DNA of 23,171 bases from a virus. The position numbers and the translations under genes were made by a program. This document shows positions 1 through 6,045 of the stretch, piece by piece (positions within the stretch are counted from its first letter, which is position 1; each line of letters begins with the position of its first letter). Location of the stretch: the IMG/VR virus record IMGVR_UViG_3300037586_000149, positions 1-23,171 of that record, one strand, 5' to 3'. Under the pieces are notes generated by a model. It searched no databases. It saw nothing but the letters and a program-made list of their open reading frames with translations, and was not told the origin of the DNA.

Positions 1-2
1 CC

Positions 3-2015
3 TCAGATACCGTTGAGGCGGTTGAAGGGTACTCAGCAGTTTTATCTGAGCTGCTACTTAATAATAAAAAAATAGCAAGATTCATACCACACTCACAAAC
101 AGCAGTGGACGTACATAGAGCACGACTAGCTTCTGATGTGACTAACTACTGTATCTTCAAAAAGAATAAAGGGTGGGAGATCCTCAACACTTGGATCAAA
201 GCCTCCTTATTATGGAAGAATGCAGCAGTAGCATGGGAATATGTTGAAGACTTCGAGATGACCTTTGAGGAATACGAAGAGATTTCAGCAGAAGCCTTGG
301 ACCTGCTCCTTGCAGACTCTGAAGTAGAAGTGGTGGGTGATCTCTTTATTAATGAAGCAGGTATGTACGAATCAGTACGTATCAAGAGAACTATTAATAA
401 GAGTGGTGTCAAGCTTAGGAACATTGAGCCTGAGTCTCTCCTGATAAGCCAGGGGGCATCTTCTATTGGAGAAGCTTCTTTTGTAGGTATCAGGACAGAA
501 ATGACTCGCTCTGAAGTTCGTAAGTCGTACCCCGACCAAGCTGAAGATATAGAGTGGGATGAGGTCAATGACCAGAGCTTTACTTTCCAGCAAGCTATAA
601 ATGTTGAAAAGTCAGCCCGAAGAACTTCTGTTGGACTATCTAATGTTTCATTCCAAGGAAGTGACACCGCTGAAGCTAACCTACCAGTTAGTGTCATTGA
701 GTGTTGGTTACGTGTTGACCGAGATGGCGATGGCATTGCTGAGCTTAAAAGGTTCATCACTATCGGGGATCACATCCTATTTGAAGAAGATGTTGACTTC
801 ATCCCTGTAGCTGACATTAAGCCTTTTGATATCCCGCACGAGTGGGCTGGGCTTTCTATGGCGGACATGACTCGTCCTTCAACCTTAGCGTCCACAGCGA
901 TTCTTCGTGGGTTTGTTGAGAATACTTATCTCACGAACTACTCACCTAAGTTAGCTGACCCTAATGTGGTTGACTTCTCTGCTTTGCAGAATATGAAGCC
1001 AAAACAAATTGTACCTACCAATGGAAACCCCGCAGCTGCTGTGCAGAACATGCCACCAGAAGCGTTATCCACAGGTACTGTGCCTCTGTTGGAGTTCCTG
1101 CAGAAGCATAAAGAACAAGCGAACGGGCTCTCTAAAGCAGCCCAAGGCTTAAACGATACTCTCTACGTGTCAGGAAATTCAGAACAGAAAGTATCGGCTG
1201 TGCAATCCGCAGCACAAACTCGTATCCAACACATTGCTCGAAGATTCATGGAGACTGGCTTTGCCGTTCTTTGTGAAGGTGTATACAAGACAATGCGTAC
1301 CGAGATGCGTACACAGAGCATGAGCTTCTATGACCGCAACGACTTCTATAAAACAATCGACGTTAAGGAATTACCCGATAACATGATGTTACAAGTAGAG
1401 GCGGATGTGGGTGACGGAAGTAACCAGTCTGTGTTAACAAAGATGCAAATGATTGGTCAACAAGTCCTACCTGCTTTACTGCAGGCTGGGTACCAAGGGG
1501 CCATCAATCCTGTAGCACCAGCTACGATTGCTTTCAAAACCATTGAGGCACTAGGCGAAGATCCGTTAGACTACATAGTAGACTACACTTCCGAAGAGTA
1601 CAAGGATTCCGCAATGGAAGGAAAGAAACAACAACAAGAAGCAGACCAGAAGAAGAAAGCGATGGAAGAGCAAACCTTCATGACGAAGATGGCCCTCGAC
1701 CAAGCAAATGTCGACTACACTAATGTACAGTCTCAGAATGCCATACAAGACAATCTGAAACAACTTGTTGTTGCCTTGGATAAATCATATCAAGAATGGG
1801 CGAAATTGGACCTCGCTGCTAATAAAGAAGGGCAACCCACACCCGAACAGCCAGACATACAGGCAATGTATGAAACGGCTCAGTCTTTAATCCGACAAAC
1901 CATGACCCCACCACAGGGAGCAGGAGGAGAAGGAGAACCCGAAGGACCTGAAGGAGGAGAGCAGTTATCTCCTGAAATGATCCAGGCTATGCTTCAACAA
2001 GGCGGGATGGTATGA
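3..2015 (+). CDS. Portal protein (5'-truncated), P22-like podoviral type
   Basis: The frame is open from base 3 with no start codon at its head, so the true start lies upstream; 670 codons are visible. The GTG at 105 lacks an SD and is probably internal. Portal is the dodecameric ring at the capsid vertex through which DNA is packaged and ejected and on which the neck assembles. Visible traits are an acidic N-terminal region, a DRDGDGIAELKRF segment typical of the wing region of P22-like portals, a central stretch (about 1020-1260) with many Asn and Gln, a Gln/Lys-rich helical segment near 1610-1800 that could form the stem/barrel, and a Gly/Glu/Pro-rich tail before the stop. Its place just upstream of scaffold and capsid fits portal in T7-like and P22-like phages. 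Terminase would be expected upstream. The portal role is well supported; the subfamily is inference. Confidence 0.88.
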   Translation, partial: SDTVEAVEGYSAVLSELLLNNKKIARFIPHSQTAVDVHRARLASDVTNYCIFKKNKGWEILNTWIKASLLWKNAAVAWEYVEDFEMTFEEYEEISAEALDLLLADSEVEVVGDLFINEAGMYESVRIKRTINKSGVKLRNIEPESLLISQGASSIGEASFVGIRTEMTRSEVRKSYPDQAEDIEWDEVNDQSFTFQQAINVEKSARRTSVGLSNVSFQGSDTAEANLPVSVIECWLRVDRDGDGIAELKRFITIGDHILFEEDVDFIPVADIKPFDIPHEWAGLSMADMTRPSTLASTAILRGFVENTYLTNYSPKLADPNVVDFSALQNMKPKQIVPTNGNPAAAVQNMPPEALSTGTVPLLEFLQKHKEQANGLSKAAQGLNDTLYVSGNSEQKVSAVQSAAQTRIQHIARRFMETGFAVLCEGVYKTMRTEMRTQSMSFYDRNDFYKTIDVKELPDNMMLQVEADVGDGSNQSVLTKMQMIGQQVLPALLQAGYQGAINPVAPATIAFKTIEALGEDPLDYIVDYTSEEYKDSAMEGKKQQQEADQKKKAMEEQTFMTKMALDQANVDYTNVQSQNAIQDNLKQLVVALDKSYQEWAKLDLAANKEGQPTPEQPDIQAMYETAQSLIRQTMTPPQGAGGEGEPEGPEGGEQLSPEMIQAMLQQGGMV

Positions 2016-2016
2016 T

Positions 2017-2037
2017 ATAAGGAGGTGTATTCCTTAT
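2017..2037 (+). promoter_or_regulatory. Orphan Shine-Dalgarno sequence inside a hairpin
   Basis: Just after the portal stop, TAAGGAGGTG (2018-2027) is a 10-base perfect complement of the conserved 3' end of 16S rRNA. No usable start codon follows at normal spacing. The GTG at 2025 overlaps the SD itself and opens only a nine-codon frame. ATAAGGA (2017-2023) pairs with TCCTTAT (2031-2037) around a short loop, so the SD can be sequestered. It may be a ribosome-binding mRNA stabiliser or the relic of a lost gene start. Confidence 0.5.
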
Positions 2038-2042
2038 CTAAC

Positions 2043-2064
2043 GAGGGGCCCTGACGGGCCCTTC
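2043..2064 (+). terminator. GC-rich hairpin, possible terminator or RNA-processing site
   Basis: GAGGGGCCC (2043-2051) pairs with GGGCCCTTC (2056-2064) around a TGAC loop: nine pairs including one G-U. No proper T-run follows, so it may terminate weakly or protect the 3' end of a processed message. It sits in the 78-base gap between portal and the next gene. Confidence 0.5.
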
Positions 2065-2093
2065 AACTTAAGACACTAACCAGAGGAGTTATA

Positions 2094-2453
2094 GTGGATA
2101 AGTATAAGAATGGGGCTAAGAATAAATTCAAGCCCAAGATGGACCAAAAAACGGGAGAGTACAAGGCTAATCCCTTTCAAGACTCTCAACACTCTTTATC
2201 CAGAGCAACGTTCTCTAAGAAAGAAAGAGATGAGTTCTTCACTGAAGCTTACTCAGATATTCTTGTAGAACTATTTACTCAATGGATAAGGACAGAACCA
2301 CATTGCACAAAAGAGCGTGAGTACTTATACCACGTAGCTATGGGCCTTGGCTCTGTCAAAGAACGTCTAATACAAATAGAAACTTATGGTTTCAATCAAG
2401 ACCTATTAGATCATAATAAATCTCAAGAAGGAGATGATGATGAAGGTGAGTAA
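2094..2453 (+). CDS. Hypothetical phage protein between portal and scaffold
   Basis: A 119-residue protein starting at GTG 2094, with a strong SD (AGAGGAG, 2082-2088) five bases upstream that decides the start. The N-terminal 40 residues are Lys/Asn/Gln-rich and probably disordered. Residues 41-105 look helical, with a segment reading TKEREYLYHVAMGLGSVKERL, and the C-terminus is strongly acidic (GDDDEGE). Its last bases overlap the next gene, so the two are likely translationally coupled. I do not recognise a characterised family. Position between portal and scaffold suggests a head-assembly or packaging accessory, which is inference from context only. Confidence 0.75.
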   Translation: MDKYKNGAKNKFKPKMDQKTGEYKANPFQDSQHSLSRATFSKKERDEFFTEAYSDILVELFTQWIRTEPHCTKEREYLYHVAMGLGSVKERLIQIETYGFNQDLLDHNKSQEGDDDEGE

Positions 2454-2667
2454 AGACTTCAACTTAAATGAAGAAGTACTAAACCAAGCTACAAGATCCA
2501 CAGAACAGGCAGTATGTGCCTTAGTAGGTGAAGTAGCACGAGGAGCCGGAAAGGCTCGACAATTCGCAGGAGATATGGCTGATATAGTCGACTCTCTAAA
2601 AGCCCTTAATGAGCTTCAAGAATTGATTAAACCCCGAGCGGCTAAGAAGAAGCCAGCGGTTAAATAG
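2440..2667 (+). CDS. Small hypothetical protein, helical with Lys-rich tail
   Basis: Three consecutive ATG codons (2434, 2437, 2440) are in frame. AAGGAG at 2428-2433 abuts the first and lies six bases before the third, so 2440 is the best start (75 residues). The gene overlaps the acidic tail codons of its upstream neighbour. The protein appears entirely helical, with a small-residue segment (GEVARGAGKARQFAGDMADI) followed by an amphipathic helix and a basic end (AAKKKPAVK). The basic tail could contact nucleic acid or the acidic scaffold encoded next. No family is recognised. It is retained as real because of the SD, the coupling and the absence of a competing frame. Confidence 0.65.
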   Translation: MKVSKDFNLNEEVLNQATRSTEQAVCALVGEVARGAGKARQFAGDMADIVDSLKALNELQELIKPRAAKKKPAVK

Positions 2668-2689
2668 GACTAATATAGGATAACAAATT

Positions 2690-3790
2690 ATGAGCAATGA
2701 AAACGCTACAGCCTCTACCCAATCGGATGACGCTGGTTTTTACGCTGGTCAAGATGGTCAGTCTATTGATGACATTCCAGTTCCGATGGGACCTATGGGT
2801 GAGGCTTTGGGCCTTACCTCCCCTGAAGAGGAATCTCTACCTGAAGAGGACGAATCTGCTCTTGACCCGGAAGATTCTGCAGAAGAAGACGATAACCCAG
2901 AAGACACTGCAGATGAAGACGATACTGAAGGCGAGGAGCAAGACGCTTCAGATGACGACGAGGATGAGGATGAAGAAGATTCTACCCAAGATGACGAGTT
3001 GCCAGATGAAGAGGAAGTTGATTGGGACTATAAAGTTCCAGTTAAGGTAGACGGTAAGACCGAGTACTTACCCCTATCTGAACTTCGTAAAGGCTTTGCT
3101 ACGGACCAACACTTGTCTAAGAAGGGTAGAGAAGTTAGCGAACTTGAGAAGCAACTCAAAGAGGAATACTCTACGAAAACTGATCAAGTTACTGAACTTG
3201 GGGCTGCTTTGGCTACACAATTACAACAAGAAGAGACTGTGTTTTCAAAAGAGTACCATGACTTAGAAGCTAAAATTGAGAAAGCGCGTGATGATGGTGA
3301 TACCTACGAGCTTAATGATCTTAAGGATAAAAGGGAAAGAGTACAGAAGAAATACTGGGAAGCTAGGAAAAAGCGAGAAGGTGTTTCGGGTGCTATTCAA
3401 AAACAACAAGCGGAGATGCTACAGGCTCAGGTAGATGAGTTGATGGGTAAGTTCAATGAAGATATCAAAGAACTTGTCCCCGACTACGACTCTGAGGCTA
3501 TTAGAACTTTCGCGTTGGAAGAGGGTGTTCCCCAAGAATTTCTTGATATCATTATGGATGCTAACGTTGTTAAGTTTGTCGATGATTATCGTAAGCTAAA
3601 ACAGAAAGCATCTAAAGGCTCCGCTAAACGTAAAAAGGTTAAAGCGAAAGGTGTGCCTACCAAACGTAAAACTACTCCAAACCAAAGAAAAGCCAGAGAC
3701 CAAGAAGCTCTAAGGCAAAGTGTTTTAAGTGGTGGTAGTGGTAGTGATTCTCAAATGGAGTTCCTAAAGTCAATAAGTAAGTTCCGCTAA
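2690..3790 (+). CDS. Capsid assembly scaffolding protein
   Basis: A 366-residue protein with weak SD AGGA (2677-2680). Residues about 28-110 are extremely acidic (runs of Asp and Glu). A short ordered segment follows (VDWDYKVPVKVDGKTEYLPL, about residues 112-131). Then comes a long charged coiled coil (about 145-260) and a basic Lys/Arg-rich C-terminal region (KRKKVKAKGVPTKRK). A disordered acidic N-terminus, central coiled coil and basic capsid-binding tail immediately upstream of the major capsid gene are the classical scaffold layout of podophages (T7 gp9, P22 gp8). Scaffold nucleates procapsid assembly and leaves before or during packaging. The sequence alone would be hard to assign; order and composition together make it secure. 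Confidence 0.85.
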   Translation: MSNENATASTQSDDAGFYAGQDGQSIDDIPVPMGPMGEALGLTSPEEESLPEEDESALDPEDSAEEDDNPEDTADEDDTEGEEQDASDDDEDEDEEDSTQDDELPDEEEVDWDYKVPVKVDGKTEYLPLSELRKGFATDQHLSKKGREVSELEKQLKEEYSTKTDQVTELGAALATQLQQEETVFSKEYHDLEAKIEKARDDGDTYELNDLKDKRERVQKKYWEARKKREGVSGAIQKQQAEMLQAQVDELMGKFNEDIKELVPDYDSEAIRTFALEEGVPQEFLDIIMDANVVKFVDDYRKLKQKASKGSAKRKKVKAKGVPTKRKTTPNQRKARDQEALRQSVLSGGSGSDSQMEFLKSISKFR

Positions 3791-3827
3791 TAAAAGATTC
3801 AATATAAAATAAAAAGGAAATTATAAA

Positions 3828-4895
3828 ATGGCTGCACAATATCAAGTAAATACGACTGCTAAGTCGGAAAAGGAAGATCTGGCGAATTTCATCTCGATGA
3901 TCAGTCGAGACGAGACTCCATTCATGTCTTCAATTGGCAAAACTAAATCTAAAGCGATCTTCCACGAATGGCAAACTGATGAGCTAACTGCTCCTACTTC
4001 TCAGCCTTTCGCTGAAGGTGATTCATTCACAACTGTACAATCAGGTACTGCTGCTAACGTTGACCGTACTCGTATCGGTAACTACACTCAGATCAACTCT
4101 AAAACTGTTTCTGTGTCTGGTACTAAACGAGCTGTTGATCAAGCAGGTGTTGCTGATGAATATGCTTACCAGCTTAAAAAGCGTGGTACTGAGCTTAAGC
4201 GTGACCAAGAGCATGACCTAGTTCACTCTTGTAAAGGCAAGAACGGCACAGGCACTCGTACTATGGGTGGTTACCAAGCATATGTTAACCAAAACCTTGA
4301 AGATGTAACTACTTCTGGTAACAGCTCTTGGACAGCTCCTGGTAGTTTAGGTGATGGTACTATGGATGAAACCCCTATCACTCGTTCTGCTTCAGGTCAA
4401 ACCAATGATGGCAACCTAAAAGCTATCGAGTTGTCAAACGTAGACAACATCATGCAAACTATCTACGAAGCTGGTGGTCGTGCGACTACTCTTATGACTT
4501 CACCTGCTAACAAACGTGCTCTATCTTCTAAAGCACACGGTGCTAGTCAGAACACCATCCGTAACTTAGACGATACTGGTAAGATCCGTCAAAGCATCGA
4601 GCTATTCGATTCTGACTTCGGTGAAATCCAAATCGTACCTAACTACATCATGGGTCTAAGCTACAACACTGACCGTGCTGAGTCTGGTAACATTGCCGCC
4701 GAAAGTGATGCTGCGGATTACTTTGCACTAGTATACGATCCATCTAACTTTGCTATAGCTTCTCTACGTCCACTTCAAGAAACTGAAGTTGGTCAGTTTG
4801 GTGATAGCACTGTTGGTCAGATTGTTGAAGAGTGTACACTTGAAGTTAAAAATCCTAAAGCTGCTGGTATGATCACTGGCTTGAACGGACAATAA
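3828..4895 (+). CDS. Major capsid protein, SU10/DUF5309 type (HK97 fold)
   Basis: A 355-residue protein with SD AAGGA (3814-3818). The N-terminal portion (AQYQVNTTAKSEKEDLANFI, then DETPFMSSIGKTKS and FHEWQTDEL) and the later segments TRIGNYTQI and TLMTSPANKRAL are typical of the SU10 major-capsid family (SU10_MCP, formerly DUF5309). Such proteins form the icosahedral shell with the HK97 fold. Length matches the family, so there is no sign of an N-terminal prohead delta domain and a separate scaffold is expected; it lies directly upstream. A strong intrinsic terminator follows the stop, consistent with very high expression and a defined mRNA 3' end. This capsid type is shared with phage SU10/phiEco32-like viruses and many marine podoviruses. 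Confidence 0.92.
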   Translation: MAAQYQVNTTAKSEKEDLANFISMISRDETPFMSSIGKTKSKAIFHEWQTDELTAPTSQPFAEGDSFTTVQSGTAANVDRTRIGNYTQINSKTVSVSGTKRAVDQAGVADEYAYQLKKRGTELKRDQEHDLVHSCKGKNGTGTRTMGGYQAYVNQNLEDVTTSGNSSWTAPGSLGDGTMDETPITRSASGQTNDGNLKAIELSNVDNIMQTIYEAGGRATTLMTSPANKRALSSKAHGASQNTIRNLDDTGKIRQSIELFDSDFGEIQIVPNYIMGLSYNTDRAESGNIAAESDAADYFALVYDPSNFAIASLRPLQETEVGQFGDSTVGQIVEECTLEVKNPKAAGMITGLNGQ

Positions 4896-4908
4896 GTCTG
4901 GATTTTTT

Positions 4909-4937
4909 AGGGGGTCCTTATGGGCCCCCTTCTTTTT
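4909..4937 (+). terminator. Intrinsic terminator after the major capsid gene
   Basis: AGGGGGTCC (4909-4917) pairs with GGGCCCCCT (4922-4930) around a TTAT loop, giving nine pairs with one G-U. It is followed by TCTTTTT. It begins 14 bases after the capsid stop and ends 15 bases before the next start. It is the strongest terminator in the window. Leaky termination here would set a high capsid-to-neck expression ratio. Confidence 0.85.
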
Positions 4938-4951
4938 ACCTTGGAGGCACA

Positions 4952-5257
4952 ATGGATAATAAGATTATATCTAATGTAGACGATGGAAACAGGATAACTG
5001 TTGCACAAGATGTTCAGAGCTACATTGATTACGCAAGACAGTCTCGAAGAGACCAAGAGAGAGGTGATGCTTCTCACTACAGATCTTTCGCTATCATACC
5101 AGATATTATAGCTATAGAGATCTTAGAGAAACATGGATTAAACTTACATGCGTCTGAATTTATGTCTAATAAAGAAGATGTCACTAAGCTTAAAAGAATT
5201 ATAAAATCAGAATACCCGAACCTGTTGACATCTAACGTCTCAAGGGCTCGAGGTTAG
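4952..5257 (+). CDS. Conserved hypothetical neck-region protein
   Basis: A 101-residue protein starting at ATG 4952, with SD TTGGAGG (4941-4947) five bases upstream. It is mostly helical and charged. The central segment RSFAIIPDIIAIEILEKHGL and the following LHASEFM resemble small uncharacterised proteins that sit between major capsid and head-tail adaptor in marine podoviruses; I recognise the pattern but know no function. It lies right after the capsid terminator and 15 bases before the adaptor gene, so it belongs to the neck gene set. A role in head completion or connector assembly is inference from position. Confidence 0.7.
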   Translation: MDNKIISNVDDGNRITVAQDVQSYIDYARQSRRDQERGDASHYRSFAIIPDIIAIEILEKHGLNLHASEFMSNKEDVTKLKRIIKSEYPNLLTSNVSRARG

Positions 5258-5272
5258 AACAGGAGATAACTT

Positions 5273-6034
5273 ATGGCAACGCCATTATACGATGCTTTAG
5301 TGACAAAGGTTAGGTCATGGGCTAACAGAGATTCTAACGTACTGACTGACACACTAATCGGAGACTTCTTAGACTACTCAGCAGACTACTGCTATAGAAC
5401 TATCAAGTTCCCTCCATTTGAAGAAACATTTGATTATGCTGCAATCACAGCAGAAGATGTAGGAGAAACCTCTATTGCATTGCCATCTGATTTCTCGGAG
5501 CTAATACAGTTTAGCAAGACTGATAGCGCAGGTAATACCGTAGTCTTTGAAGAGAGACTCACTTTAGCCGCACTAGAGGATAAAGACTACACCCTTTCAG
5601 GGGAAGTGTTTGCAAGGAAAGGTGATGAATACATTTTCTACCCTGCTGCAGAAGAAGGGGATGTGTATCAAATGCACTATTTCAAACGATTAGCAGACCT
5701 TAACGCAACATATGCAGTCAACCAGACTAACCTTGATGCTGGACTTAATGTAGCAGCTAGCGAAAGCGACCCAGAAGCCGCTGAGATCGTTGAAGGATCT
5801 GGGAACTACTACACAGGCACTGAAGTCCCTAACTGGCTACGAGACAGTAACGAGCGTACACTCCTTTGGGGAGCTGTGGCTCATGCGTTAGATTACGTAG
5901 GTGAAGATGAGAGAGCCGCTAAGTTCTTTGCTAAACAACTAGAAGCTATCACAGAACTTAACAAAGAAGAGATAAACCGAAGAGTCCGAGGGGCAACCTT
6001 AACTACTTCGTACTCTAATGTCGCCGATCTATAA
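5273..6034 (+). CDS. Head-tail adaptor protein (SU10 adaptor / T7 gp11-like)
   Basis: A 253-residue protein with SD AGGAG (5261-5265). The N-terminal helical part (residues about 1-45, with LIGDFLDYSADYCYRTI) precedes a beta-rich middle (IALPSDFSELIQF, GDEYIFYPAAEEGDVYQMHY) and a C-terminal helical part (NERTLLWGAVAHALDYVGED, then AKFFAKQLEAITELN). This helix-sheet-helix layout is that of the adaptor ring bound under the portal in SU10-like phages, equivalent in role to T7 gp11 and P22 gp4. It joins the portal to the nozzle encoded at 10805. The stop codon overlaps the SD of the next gene, so translation is likely coupled to the fibre gene. Confidence 0.8.
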   Translation: MATPLYDALVTKVRSWANRDSNVLTDTLIGDFLDYSADYCYRTIKFPPFEETFDYAAITAEDVGETSIALPSDFSELIQFSKTDSAGNTVVFEERLTLAALEDKDYTLSGEVFARKGDEYIFYPAAEEGDVYQMHYFKRLADLNATYAVNQTNLDAGLNVAASESDPEAAEIVEGSGNYYTGTEVPNWLRDSNERTLLWGAVAHALDYVGEDERAAKFFAKQLEAITELNKEEINRRVRGATLTTSYSNVADL

Positions 6035-6045
6035 GGAGAATAATA

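Noticed and set aside
146-760. 204-codon open frame on the - strand under the portal gene
   Set aside because: It lies wholly antisense to a clear portal gene, is Ser-rich low-quality sequence, and all real genes here run on the + strand.
2697-3050. 117-codon + frame overlapping the scaffold gene
   Set aside because: The out-of-frame reading of the Glu/Asp-rich region gives a Lys/Leu/Met/Thr-biased product; the scaffold frame is the coding one.
3791-3827. AT-rich run before the capsid gene considered as a promoter (TATAAAAT)
   Set aside because: No matching -35 element at proper spacing; AT-richness alone is weak evidence.
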